From Actinomadura sp. KC06 (lineage in GTDB: Bacteria > Actinomycetota > Actinomycetes > Streptosporangiales > Streptosporangiaceae), in NCBI RefSeq assembly GCF_004348735.1, contig NZ_SMKT01000093.1, forward strand, positions 1-36,499: 36,499 bases of DNA, given 5' to 3'. Numbering within the stretch: the stretch's first letter is position 1; each line of letters opens with the position of its first letter. Positions 10,682 through 18,348 of the stretch are shown in pieces. A program made the translations under genes and the position numbers. The notes beneath the pieces are model-generated. The model saw only the letters and a program-made list of their open reading frames with translations, was not told the origin of the DNA and did not search any database.

Positions 10682-10699
10682 TACCCGAGTACCGGTGGA

Positions 10700-10715
10700 T
10701 GTGACCCGTCTCACC
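10700..10715 (+). promoter_or_regulatory. CRP-like site upstream of lutABC
   Basis: TGTGA-N6-TCACC matches the CRP consensus TGTGA-N6-TCACA at 9 of 10 fixed positions. Its centre is about 95 bp before a likely start site, if TACGAT (10791-10796) is the -10. CRP control of lactate use is plausible in actinobacteria, but binding here is inferred. Confidence 0.45.
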
Positions 10716-10841
10716 CGGAGGTGCCGGTTCCAGCGTTCCTTCCGCGCGCGAACGGACGGCGAACGACACGCCGTCAGCGCGTGAAACCCCTACGATGTTC
10801 GGCGGGAACGGGCTTTGCGAGGCGTGGGGGGAGTGAGGCCG

Positions 10842-11570
10842 GTGCGGGTCGCCCTGTCCGTCGCCTGCTTCGACGACGCGCTGTTCCCGGGCACCGGGAA
10901 GGCCGTGACCGTCCTGCTGGAACGGCTCGGGCACGAGGTCGCGTACCCGCCGGGGCAGACGTGCTGCGGGCAGATCCACTGGACGACCGGCTACCACCGC
11001 GAGGCCGCCGACCTGGCCCGCGCCTACACCGCCGCGTTCGAGGGCTGCGAGGTCGTGGTCGCGCCGTCGGCGTCGTGCGCGGCGACCGTCCGCGACGGCT
11101 ACCCGCGGATCGCGCGGACGGCCCGCGACCCCGGCCTGGCCCGCGCCGCCGAGGGGCTCGCCGTCCACGAGCTGACGGAGTTCCTGGTGGACGTCCTGGG
11201 CGTCACCGACGTCGGCGCCTATTTCCCGCACCGGGTCACCTACCATCCGTCCTGCCAGTCGGCGCGGACGCTCGGCGCCGCCGACCGTCCCCTCCGGCTG
11301 CTGCGCGCGGTCAAGGGCCTTGACCTGGTCGAACTGCCCGCGGCGGGGGAGTGCTGCGGGTTCGGCGGCGCGTTCGCGATGAAGAACTCCGATGTGTCGG
11401 TCGCGATGGTCGCCGACAAGGTGCGGCACATCCGCGACACCGGCGCCGACGTGGTCTGCGCGGTCGACAACTCCTGCCTGGCGCACATCGGCGGCGCGCT
11501 GTCGCGGCTGCGCGGCGGCGTCCGGACCATGCACCTGGCCGAGATCCTCGCCGAGACGGGGCCGGCGTGA
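10842..11570 (+). CDS. lutA: L-lactate dehydrogenase complex subunit LutA (Fe-S binding)
   Basis: 242 residues from GTG 10842, close to Bacillus LutA and E. coli YkgE. Two cysteine-rich CCG domains are visible: the first with TC41CG and the second with HPSC followed by EC171CGFGGAF. These bind Fe-S clusters or disulfides in the LutABC complex that oxidises L-lactate to pyruvate. GTG 10842 follows GGGGGAG by about 9 nt; TTG/GTG codons at 10815-10833 are possible alternatives. Its stop overlaps the possible GTG start of lutB (GTGA), so the three genes form one transcript. A CRP-like site and TACGAT lie upstream. Confidence 0.93.
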   Translation: MRVALSVACFDDALFPGTGKAVTVLLERLGHEVAYPPGQTCCGQIHWTTGYHREAADLARAYTAAFEGCEVVVAPSASCAATVRDGYPRIARTARDPGLARAAEGLAVHELTEFLVDVLGVTDVGAYFPHRVTYHPSCQSARTLGAADRPLRLLRAVKGLDLVELPAAGECCGFGGAFAMKNSDVSVAMVADKVRHIRDTGADVVCAVDNSCLAHIGGALSRLRGGVRTMHLAEILAETGPA

Positions 11571-13072
11571 CGGGCTCGTCCCCGGGCTCCTTCCCGAGGA
11601 CGACGCCGTCCTCCACGGGGATGAGGCCGCCTCCCGGCACGAACGGGCCGGTTCCGCTGCCCATGCCGAAGTTCGCCGCCGCCGCGCGGTCCGCGTTGGC
11701 CGATACCGGCCTCCGCCGCAACCTCCGCAGTGGGACCGCGGCGGCCAGGGAGCGGGAGGCCGCCGCGGCCGCCGAGCTCGCCGGCTGGGACGACCTGCGC
11801 GAGGCCGGGCGCGCGATCGGGGACGCCACTCTCCTCGACCTCGACGCCCACCTGGAGCAGCTGGAACGCGCCGTCACCGAGGCGGGCGGCATCGTCCACT
11901 GGGCGGCGGACGCGGCCGAGGCGTGCGAGATCGTCACCGGCCTGGTGCGGGCGGCCGGGGCGGACGAGGTCGTCAAGGCGTCGTCGGCGACCACCCGGGA
12001 GATCGGCCTGACCGACGCGCTGGCCCGCGCCGGCGTCACCGCCCGCGAGACCGCCCTCGCCGACCTGGCCGTCCAGCTCGGCGACGACGAGCCGTCCCAT
12101 CTGCTGTCGCCCGCGCTCCACCGCGACCGCGCCGAGATCAGGGAGCTGTTCCGGCGGACGATGCCGTCCGCCGGGCCCGACCTGACCGACGACCCGGCCG
12201 AGCTCGCCGCCGCCGTCCGCACGCATCTCCGCGAACGGTTCCTGCGCGCCCGCGTCGCCGTCACCGGCGCGAACTTCCTGGTCGCCGAGACCGGGACGCT
12301 CGTGGTGCTGGAGTCGGAGGGCAACGCGCGGCTGTGCCTGACCCTCCCCGACACGCTGATCAGCGTCGCCGGCATCGACAAGGTCGTCCCGACCTGGGCG
12401 GACATGGAGGTGTTCCTCCAGCTCCTGCCGCGTTCGTCGTCCGGTGACCGGATGACCCCGTACGTCGCGACGTCGACGGGCGTGACGGCGGGCGACGGGC
12501 CGCGCGCGTTCCACCTCGTCCTGCTCGACAACGGCCGGACCCGGGCGCTCGCCGACGAGGTCGGACGGGCCGCGCTGCGCTGCATTCGCTGCTCGGCCTG
12601 CATGAACGTGTGCCCCGTCTACGAGCGGACGGGCGGCCGGGCGTACGGCCCGGTCTATCCGGGGCCGATCGGCGCGATCCTGACCCCGCAGCTGCGCGGC
12701 GTCGACAGCGCCGCCGACGCGTCCCTGCCGTACGCGTCGACGCTCTGCGGCGCGTGCGCCGACGTGTGCCCCGTGAAGATCGACATTCCGGACGTGCTGG
12801 TCCATCTGCGCGGCACGGTGGTGGAGTCGCGGCGGCGCCGTCCCGTCCCGCCGCCGGAGCTGATGCTGATGCGCGGCCTGGCGTGGACGATGGGCGACCC
12901 GCGCCGCTACGAGACCTCGCTGCGGCGCGGCACCCGGTGGGCGCGGCTGCTGTCGCGCGGCGGCCGGATCCGCCGCCTCCCCGGCCTGCTCGGCAAGTGG
13001 ACCGAGGCCCGCGACCTGCCCGCGCCGCCGGCGGAGAGCTTCCGCGCCTGGTGGACGCGGAGGCGGCCATGA
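11567..13072 (+). CDS. lutB: L-lactate dehydrogenase complex subunit LutB (iron-sulfur)
   Basis: 501 residues if GTG 11567 is used. It has an N-terminal LUD domain (ALADTGLRRNL, VVKASSATTREIGL, GTLVVLESEGNARL) and a C-terminal ferredoxin part with two 4Fe-4S motifs: C339IRC342SAC345MNVC349P and C394GAC397ADVC401P. It transfers electrons in lactate oxidation to pyruvate. GTG 11567 overlaps the lutA stop in a GTGA junction. ATG 11621 or ATG 11663 (MPKFAAAA) would give about 470-480 residues, nearer to YkgF and Bacillus LutB, so the first 18-32 residues may not be translated. It overlaps lutC by 4 bp. Confidence 0.93.
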   Translation: MTGSSPGSFPRTTPSSTGMRPPPGTNGPVPLPMPKFAAAARSALADTGLRRNLRSGTAAAREREAAAAAELAGWDDLREAGRAIGDATLLDLDAHLEQLERAVTEAGGIVHWAADAAEACEIVTGLVRAAGADEVVKASSATTREIGLTDALARAGVTARETALADLAVQLGDDEPSHLLSPALHRDRAEIRELFRRTMPSAGPDLTDDPAELAAAVRTHLRERFLRARVAVTGANFLVAETGTLVVLESEGNARLCLTLPDTLISVAGIDKVVPTWADMEVFLQLLPRSSSGDRMTPYVATSTGVTAGDGPRAFHLVLLDNGRTRALADEVGRAALRCIRCSACMNVCPVYERTGGRAYGPVYPGPIGAILTPQLRGVDSAADASLPYASTLCGACADVCPVKIDIPDVLVHLRGTVVESRRRRPVPPPELMLMRGLAWTMGDPRRYETSLRRGTRWARLLSRGGRIRRLPGLLGKWTEARDLPAPPAESFRAWWTRRRP

Positions 13073-13749
13073 CGGCGTCCGGCGATGGGCCCGGCGCAGG
13101 GCGCGGCGGCGGTTCGCGGGCCGAGGTGCTGCGGCGGGTGCGGGAGGCGCTCGGCGGTGACCGTGGCACGCGCCCGCCGGTGCCGCGCCGCTACCCGCGC
13201 CGGCTCACCGAGGACGAGGCCGGGAACAGGGCGGACGTCCTGGCGCTGTTCACCGAGCGGGTCGCCGACAACCGCGCCTCGGTGCGTCACGTCAGCGCCG
13301 ACGAGCTGGGCACCGCCGTGGCCGCCGCGCTGTGGGGACGGGAGGCCAAGCAGATCGTCGTCCCGGCCGACCTGCCGTTCGGGTGGCTCGCCGAGCTGGA
13401 CGGCGTCCGGGCGCTGGCCGACACCCCCGCCGTCGACGTCGACACCCTCGCCGCCGTCGACGGCGTCGTCACCGGCTGCGCGGCGGCGATCGCGCTGACC
13501 GGCACCGTCGTCCTGGACGGGGGCCGCGCGCAGGGGCGGCGGGCGCTCACCGCCGTCCCCGGCTACCACCTGTGCGTGGTGCACGCCGACCAGATCGTCG
13601 GGACGGTCCCGGAGGCGGTCGAGCGGCTCGATCCGGCGCGCCCGCTGACGTGGATCAGCGGGCCGTCCGCCACCCACGGGATCGAGATGGTCCGCGTGGA
13701 GGGCGTGCACGGCCCGCGCCACCTGGAGGTCCTGGTCGTGGAGGACTGA
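13069..13749 (+). CDS. lutC: L-lactate utilisation protein LutC
   Basis: 226 residues. It is a single LUD-domain protein (YkgG/LutC): a basic N-terminal helix (RAEVLRRVREAL), a core with VVPADLPFGWL, then AIALTGTVVLDGG, GRRALTAVPGYHLCVV and WISGPSATHGIEM. LutC is needed for lactate oxidation with LutA and LutB. Start ATG 13069 overlaps the lutB stop (ATGA), which indicates translational coupling. The gene ends only 6 bp before the stop of the convergent TetR gene; no terminator is visible between them. Confidence 0.93.
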   Translation: MTASGDGPGAGRGGGSRAEVLRRVREALGGDRGTRPPVPRRYPRRLTEDEAGNRADVLALFTERVADNRASVRHVSADELGTAVAAALWGREAKQIVVPADLPFGWLAELDGVRALADTPAVDVDTLAAVDGVVTGCAAAIALTGTVVLDGGRAQGRRALTAVPGYHLCVVHADQIVGTVPEAVERLDPARPLTWISGPSATHGIEMVRVEGVHGPRHLEVLVVED

Positions 13750-13755
13750 GCCGGA

Positions 13756-14331
13756 TCAGCCCACTCCGCCGATGATGAGGTCGAGGCCGGCGGTGAAGCG
13801 CGCGTCCCAGTCGACCGGCCGCTCGGCGCCGTCCTCGTTCGTGCCGCGGACCTCAAGCGAGGCGTGGCCGATGACGTAGCCGAGCAGGGTGTGCGCGGCG
13901 ACGGCTGCCGTGTCCTCGGCGACGCCGCCGCGCCGGAGCACCTCGCGCAGCGACGCGACCGTGGTGGTGAGCGCGGCGGGGTTGCGGCGGGTGACGACGA
14001 GGGGGAGGACGCCCGCGTGCGTCAGTAGCCGCGTCCGATAGCCGGCGGCCCAGGCGCGCAGGACGGCCCGCCAGTCCCCGTTCGCGGCCGTGCTCCCGGT
14101 GTCGGCGGGCGCGGACGCGACGTGCGCGACGAGGCCGTCCAGGAGCTGCTCCTTGCCGCGGGGGAGGTGGTGGTAGATCGCCATCGCCTCGACCTCCAGC
14201 GCGTCGCCGAGGCGGCGCATGGTGAGCCGGGCGAGGCCCTGCCCGTCGACGATCCGCAGGGCCGACTCGATGATCCGCTCGGTGGAGAGCGGGGCGCGGT
14301 GCTGGGCGTTGATGCTCGGTTGCCGAACCAT
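13756..14331 (-). CDS. TetR/AcrR-family transcriptional regulator
   Basis: 191 residues. The N-terminal TetR helix-turn-helix is at about 17-65 (STERIIESALRIVDGQGLARLTMRRLGDALEVEAMAIYHHL is the core, with YHHL as the usual end of the recognition part). The rest is the all-helical ligand/dimer domain, with TetR_C-type features (VLRAWAAGYR, LLTHAGVLPLV, GYVIGHASLE). ATG 14331 lies 6 nt after TAAGGT, so the mRNA is probably leaderless. It is divergent from the small helical protein at 14446 and convergent with lutABC, so it could act on itself and the divergent gene. The ligand is not known. Confidence 0.88.
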   Translation of the reverse strand: MVRQPSINAQHRAPLSTERIIESALRIVDGQGLARLTMRRLGDALEVEAMAIYHHLPRGKEQLLDGLVAHVASAPADTGSTAANGDWRAVLRAWAAGYRTRLLTHAGVLPLVVTRRNPAALTTTVASLREVLRRGGVAEDTAAVAAHTLLGYVIGHASLEVRGTNEDGAERPVDWDARFTAGLDLIIGGVG

Positions 14332-14337
14332 GACCCG

Positions 14338-14355
14338 ACCTTACTGCGTAAAGGG
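14338..14355 (-). promoter_or_regulatory. TetR gene promoter with TTAC-N3-GTAA palindrome
   Basis: ACCTTACTGCGTAAAGGG on the plus strand. Read on the minus strand it ends in TAAGGT, a good -10, 6 nt before the TetR ATG. Within it lies TTAC-TGC-GTAA, a short palindrome that could be the TetR operator. The same 18 bp are found exactly at 28355-28372. Confidence 0.6.
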
Positions 14356-14445
14356 GCCGAGCGGGGTGTCCGCCGTCATGACACGCCAGGGGCCCGCGTA
14401 CGCTTTCCTCGACCGGAACACCCAAGACCGCCGATAGGAGTGACC

Positions 14446-14862
14446 ATGCCGCTGGGCCGCCGGGTGAGCAAGGACGTCGCGGAGCCGTACGAGGCCGACC
14501 AGCGGCTGGCCGCCGAGTACGAGGACCGGCTCGCGGCGGCCGGCGAGGCGGAGCGGGCGCTGCGGGACGCGCAGGGCGCGGACACGCCCGAGCCGGAGCT
14601 GCGGGCCCTGACGGTCGCGTTCGACAAGGCGATGACGGACGTGCTCGCCGCCGCCGAGGCGTCCGAGCGGGTCGCGATGGGCCCGCAGGTGTACTCGGTG
14701 GAGACGCAGGACGCCAAGACGCGCCGGGCCGCCGAGATCGCGTACCGCAAGGCGAAGGCGCGCCCGGACGTCCGCCCGTGGACCGACGAGGTCGACCGGC
14801 TCCGCACCGCCCGCGAGGCGCACCGGCTCAGCTTCCGGACGCACCCGACCCTGGTGATCTAG
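14446..14862 (+). CDS. Unknown small helical protein
   Basis: 138 residues from ATG 14446, with AGGAG 7-8 nt upstream. I do not recognise the family. It is rich in Ala, Glu, Arg and Asp and predicted by eye to be mostly long helices (YEADQRLAAEYEDRLAAAGE, RALTVAFDKAMTDVLAAAEA), perhaps a coiled coil. There is no signal peptide, membrane segment or cysteine. Codon use is like that of real genes nearby (GC-rich third positions). A weak promoter (ATGACA, 15 bp, TACGCT at 14399-14404) lies upstream, divergent from the TetR gene. Longer starts reach back into the TetR gene and are rejected. Confidence 0.7.
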   Translation: MPLGRRVSKDVAEPYEADQRLAAEYEDRLAAAGEAERALRDAQGADTPEPELRALTVAFDKAMTDVLAAAEASERVAMGPQVYSVETQDAKTRRAAEIAYRKAKARPDVRPWTDEVDRLRTAREAHRLSFRTHPTLVI

Positions 14863-15089
14863 GAGCGCCCGGAGGGCCGTCCGGGATGCGGACGGCATGG
14901 GGCGGCGACGTGTGGCGACACAGCGTCACCGGGTGGCACCGGCCACCGAACTTTGAGAGTCTGCCCTCTCGGGGGAACGTCGGGGGGCGCTCGCGCCGGT
15001 CGCCGCAGGCCGCGGCGGGCGCGCGGCGGCGTCCGGCGGAGAGGGCACGGCTGTGCACGCACTGTGCTCTGGACGCGGGGGGAAGTCAC

Positions 15090-15812
15090 GTGGAGCGCAC
15101 GCCGCCGGACCGGGGCCGCGTACTGGAGTCCTACCAGGACGGGGTGAAGGCGATCCGTGAGCTGGCGGAGCAGGCGGGGGACTGGGACGTCCCGACGCCC
15201 TGCGCCGACTGGCGGCTGATCGATCTCGCCGGGCATCTGCGGTGCGTCGCGGAGAACTTCCTGGAGTACCTCCAGGACGCGCCCGACAGCCGGCTCGCGA
15301 CGCTGTTCGCGCAGGACGCGGCGTCGGCGGTGCTGATCAGGCAGCAGGCGCGGCAGAACGCGGCGGAGCTGGCGGTGCTGCCGCCCGAGCCGGGCCCGGA
15401 GCGGATCATGGCGTTCGGGGTGTCCGCCGGCGCGTACGCCGACCTGATGCCGGACATGTGGGACCGGACGCATCTGATCTACCGGGGCACCAAGTACACG
15501 GTCGGGGATCATGCGGGCGCGGCCTGTGTGGAGTGGCATCTGCACGCCTGGGACATGGCCCGCGCGGTGGGGGCGGGCTACCGTCCGCGCGACCCCGATC
15601 TGCTGGTGTCGGCGTGGCACTGGGGCGTGCCGCATCTGCCGCTGTCGTCGGGGGACGCGTGGGAGTCGGTGCTGCGGTCATCGGGCCGGTCGCCGAACTG
15701 GCCGGACCCCGATGAGGGCCCCGGCCGGGCGCGGGGGCGGCGCGGGGCCAAGCAGGGCGTCAGACGCCCGCCGGCCTCCTCGGGTGGTTCCGCAGGTAGA
15801 CCTGCCAGGTGA
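15090..15812 (+). CDS. Maleylpyruvate isomerase N-terminal (MDMPI/DinB-like) family protein
   Basis: 240 residues from GTG 15090 (GGGGGAAG 5 nt upstream). The pattern fits the MDMPI_N fold found in mycothiol-dependent enzymes: WDVPTPCADWRLIDLAGHL near residue 35-55 with a metal-site His, then EWHLHAWDMARAVG at about 150, whose two His residues are typical of this family. The true substrate is unknown; many members are predicted mycothiol S-transferases. The last ~30 residues are Arg/Gly/Ser-rich, and the final 53 bp overlap the 3' end of narK on the other strand. The 227 bp upstream show a short GAGAG/CTCTC stem near 14952 but no clear promoter. Confidence 0.75.
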   Translation: MERTPPDRGRVLESYQDGVKAIRELAEQAGDWDVPTPCADWRLIDLAGHLRCVAENFLEYLQDAPDSRLATLFAQDAASAVLIRQQARQNAAELAVLPPEPGPERIMAFGVSAGAYADLMPDMWDRTHLIYRGTKYTVGDHAGAACVEWHLHAWDMARAVGAGYRPRDPDLLVSAWHWGVPHLPLSSGDAWESVLRSSGRSPNWPDPDEGPGRARGRRGAKQGVRRPPASSGGSAGRPAR

Positions 15813-17118
15813 GCGCGCAGCAGGCGGCGTAGAAGGCGATGAACGCGATGTAGGCGGCGTCGCCGGTCCCGTGGGCGAGGAACGACTGCCGGAACGCGAC
15901 GTTGACCAGGACGCCGCCGAACGCGCCGAGCGCGCCGGCGACGCCGAGCAGCGCACCGGCGAGCCTGCGGCCCTCGTCGCCGCCGCGGGTCCTCGCGCGG
16001 AAGATCGCCGGGATCATCGTGTACGTGGAGCCGTTGCCGACGCCGCTGAACGCGAAGAGCAGGACGAACCCGGTGAGGAACAGCGGCAGCGACCCCAGCC
16101 GCGACGCGCCCAGGACCAGGCCCGCGGCGGCGGCCATCGCGACGAACGTCCAGAAGGTGACGGACGCGCCGCCGAGCCGGTCGGCGAGCCGCCCTCCGGC
16201 GGGACGGAGCAGCGAGCCGAGCGCCGGGCCGAGGAACGTCAGGCAGGCGGCCTTGACCGGGGTGTCGAAGACGTCCGCGAACTGCACCTGCAGGACCTGC
16301 CCGAACGCGAACCCGAACCCGATGAACGACCCGAAGGTCCCGATGTAGAGCACCGACATGATCCAGGTGTGGGCGTCCTTGCAGACGTCCCGCATGGCCC
16401 TCCGGTCGTTGCGGACGTGGGAGAGGTTGTCCATGCGCAGCGCGGCGCCGAGCGCGGCCAGGACGATCAGCGGGATGTAGACCCCGGCGACCAGCCCCGG
16501 ACGGTCCTTCCCGGCGGTGGCGAGGACGAGGAGCCCGACGAGCTGGACGACGGCGACGCCGAGGTTCCCGCCGCCCGCGTTGACGCCGAGCGCCCAGCCC
16601 TTGAGCCGCCGCGGGTAGAACGCGTTGATGTTGGCCATCGAGGACGCGAAGTTGCCGCCGCCGATCCCGGCGATCGCGGCCAGGACCAGCAGCGTCGGGT
16701 AGGAGACGCCGGGCTGGATGAGGAACGCGGCGAGCACGGCCGGGACGAGCAGCGTCGCGGCGCTGAAGACCGTCCAGTTGCGGCCGCCGAACCGGGCGAC
16801 GGCGAGGGTGTAGGGGATCCGCAGCGCGGCCCCGACCAGCGCCGGGACGGCGGTGAGCGTGAACTTCCCGGCCGGGTCGATGCCGTAGGCGGGGCCGAGG
16901 AAGAGCACCAGCACCGACCACAGCGTCCAGACGGAGAAGCCGACGTGCTCGGCGAAGATCGAGAAGGCGAGGTTGCGGCGGGCGGTGCGGGCGCCGGTGG
17001 CCGTCCAGAACGCGGGGTCCTCGGGCCGCCAGTCGTCGATCCAGCGGCCCTTGAGCGCATGGGCGCGGCGGGCGCGGCGGTCTCGGTCGCGGCGGGGGGC
17101 TTCGGCGGTGACGCTCAT
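15760..17118 (-). CDS. narK: NarK-type nitrate/nitrite transporter (MFS, NNP family)
   Basis: 452 residues with about 12 hydrophobic segments. The NNP-family signature GIGGGNFASSMANINAFYP followed by GWALGVNAGGGNLG is present, and a second Gly-rich motif FSGVGNGSTYTMIP is in the second half. It imports nitrate and/or exports nitrite across the cytoplasmic membrane. A soluble N-terminal stretch of about 45 residues (RWIDDWRPEDPAFW) precedes the first helix, as in actinomycete NarK proteins. Start ATG 17118 has AGGGAG about 5 nt upstream. It is divergent from the cysteine-rich protein gene and near the nitrate reductase, nirD and nnaR. A weak GlnR-like box set lies upstream (17165-17202). Confidence 0.93.
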   Translation of the reverse strand: MSVTAEAPRRDRDRRARRAHALKGRWIDDWRPEDPAFWTATGARTARRNLAFSIFAEHVGFSVWTLWSVLVLFLGPAYGIDPAGKFTLTAVPALVGAALRIPYTLAVARFGGRNWTVFSAATLLVPAVLAAFLIQPGVSYPTLLVLAAIAGIGGGNFASSMANINAFYPRRLKGWALGVNAGGGNLGVAVVQLVGLLVLATAGKDRPGLVAGVYIPLIVLAALGAALRMDNLSHVRNDRRAMRDVCKDAHTWIMSVLYIGTFGSFIGFGFAFGQVLQVQFADVFDTPVKAACLTFLGPALGSLLRPAGGRLADRLGGASVTFWTFVAMAAAAGLVLGASRLGSLPLFLTGFVLLFAFSGVGNGSTYTMIPAIFRARTRGGDEGRRLAGALLGVAGALGAFGGVLVNVAFRQSFLAHGTGDAAYIAFIAFYAACCALTWQVYLRNHPRRPAGV

Positions 17119-17148
17119 GGGTCTCCCTGGGGTCGCTCGGCGGGCACG

Positions 17149-17202
17149 ACCGTAGGAGCGGCGCGTTTCGCGCTCGTGTGAGCGGTCATACGGCTCTGAT
17201 AA
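17149..17202 (-). promoter_or_regulatory. Possible narK promoter with weak GlnR-like boxes
   Basis: On the minus strand, TTATC-N6-GTATG-N6-CACAC-N6-GAAAC (17202 to 17165) has the same spacing as the boxes before the nitrate reductase and nirD genes, but only GAAAC and the first box match well. A -10-like TACGGT follows (17154-17149). Treat as tentative. Confidence 0.35.
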
Positions 17203-17310
17203 CTCCGCCGCACAGCGCGTCCCGCCGGCTGTGAGGCGCGGGGTAGACCCGGGGCGGTCCGGGTAGCAGTGCCGGATAGGCGGCGCGGCGGGGGAACGGA
17301 GACAGGACCG

Positions 17311-17559
17311 ATGGCGACCTGCGAGGTCTGCGGCAACGACTACGACATGACGTTCGAGGTCCACGCGCAGGGCGAGGTGCACACGTTCGACTCGTTCGAG
17401 TGCGCGGTCACCAAGATGGCGCCGGTCTGCGAGCACTGCCAGTGCCGCATCATGGGCCACGGCATCGACGTGGACGGGCACTGGTACTGCTGCGCGCACT
17501 GCGCCCGCGTGGCCGACCCGGAGCGGGGCCGGCAGGCTAGGGACGCCGTGCTGGCTTAG
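17311..17559 (+). CDS. Small cysteine-rich, probably zinc-binding protein
   Basis: 82 residues with nine cysteines: C4, C7, C31, C40, C43, C45, C60, C61 and C64, plus several His. The motifs CEVC, FECA, CEHCQC and CCAHC suggest one or two metal sites, like a zinc ribbon, TRASH or prokaryotic metallothionein-type fold. I recall similar unnamed proteins in Streptomyces and other actinomycetes but know no function. ATG 17311 has GGAG about 12 nt upstream and AGGA closer, so the start is reasonable. It is divergent from narK and ends 13 bp before the convergent NUDIX gene. A link with nitrate assimilation is only positional. Confidence 0.75.
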   Translation: MATCEVCGNDYDMTFEVHAQGEVHTFDSFECAVTKMAPVCEHCQCRIMGHGIDVDGHWYCCAHCARVADPERGRQARDAVLA

Positions 17560-17572
17560 ACGCTGGGCCCGC

Positions 17573-18055
17573 TTAGCCGAACGGCTGCTCGCGGCCGTCC
17601 TCCAGGTAGACGGCGCGGCCCTCGGCCATGGCGCGCAGGCTGGGGTCCATCCGGCGCGACACGTGCGCCGGCGCCAGCTCGGGGATCTTCTCCGGGGCGA
17701 CGAGGATGTGGTCGGACAGCTCGTCCGGCGGCAGCCGGATCGCGGCGATCTCCTCGCCGGTGATCGTGCCGCCGAAGACGAACACGTTGACGGCGTCGAC
17801 GCCGTCGTCGCGCGGCGAGCCCCAGTCGACGCAGGCCAGGCCGTTGAGGCGGGGGACGAGGCCGAGCTCCTCCGAGCATTCGCGCACGCATGCCGACAGG
17901 GGGGACTCGTCGGCCTCGATGACCCCGCCGGGCAGGTACCAGCCCTCGCTGTAGGTGGGCTTGACCAGCAGGACCCGCCCGAGGTCGTCCAGGAGGAGGG
18001 CCGCCGCGGCGCCGCGGGAGCGCGGCAGTGAGGCGTAGTAAGCAAGGTCGGGCAT
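17573..18055 (-). CDS. NUDIX hydrolase
   Basis: 160 residues. The complete NUDIX box is at residues 44-65: G-x5-E50-x7-R58E59-x2-E62E63-L-G. The strand before it is SEGWYLPGG. The enzyme should hydrolyse a nucleoside-diphosphate-linked compound; the box does not show which one. Start ATG 18055 lies 6 nt after TAACCT (18062-18067, minus strand), so the mRNA is probably leaderless. It sits between the cysteine-rich gene and the nitrate reductase gene without an evident functional link. Confidence 0.9.
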   Translation of the reverse strand: MPDLAYYASLPRSRGAAAALLLDDLGRVLLVKPTYSEGWYLPGGVIEADESPLSACVRECSEELGLVPRLNGLACVDWGSPRDDGVDAVNVFVFGGTITGEEIAAIRLPPDELSDHILVAPEKIPELAPAHVSRRMDPSLRAMAEGRAVYLEDGREQPFG

Positions 18056-18203
18056 GTACCGAGGTTAGGCGCGATCATCGCCGCGTGATCCGGCGCTCCG
18101 GGCGGCCGGGGCCGCATCCGTCCAGAAGATCGCCGGGGAGCCGCGAATCCGTTCGGAGATCGAGTAAAAGGCGACGAAAGGGCCAAGATGGGCGACGACA
18201 ACG

Positions 18204-18223
18204 CTTGACCCGCGAATGTCAAG
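18204..18223. promoter_or_regulatory. Inverted repeat CTTGAC-N8-GTCAAG
   Basis: Perfect 6-bp arms in the 293-bp region between the NUDIX and nitrate reductase genes, 65 bp upstream of the GlnR-type boxes. It could be an additional regulator site (for example NnaR). No binding evidence. Confidence 0.4.
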
Positions 18224-18287
18224 GTCACCGGCCCTGGACCGCTCCGCGGAACGCCTGACTTCGGTGAACGCGCCGCGTGAAAGGCAT

Positions 18288-18325
18288 TTAACGCTGGGGT
18301 CACAGCGGGGACTCGCGGACGAAAC
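18288..18325 (+). promoter_or_regulatory. GlnR-type boxes before the nitrate reductase gene
   Basis: TTAAC-N6-GTCAC-N6-GACTC-N6-GAAAC: four 5-bp boxes at exact 11-bp steps, the geometry of actinomycete GlnR sites (GTnAC/GAAAC boxes with 6-bp spacers). The inner boxes are degenerate. The last box ends 23 bp before the ATG at 18349. The same layout occurs at 20479-20516. GlnR activates nitrate assimilation genes in Streptomyces and mycobacteria; binding here is inferred. Confidence 0.7.
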
Positions 18326-18348
18326 GGCCCTCGCCGAGTCTCGGGCGC

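Noticed and set aside
10657..10693. Start of a CRISPR array
   Set aside because: Only two 9-bp units with a 7-bp gap; no cas genes and no further repeats.
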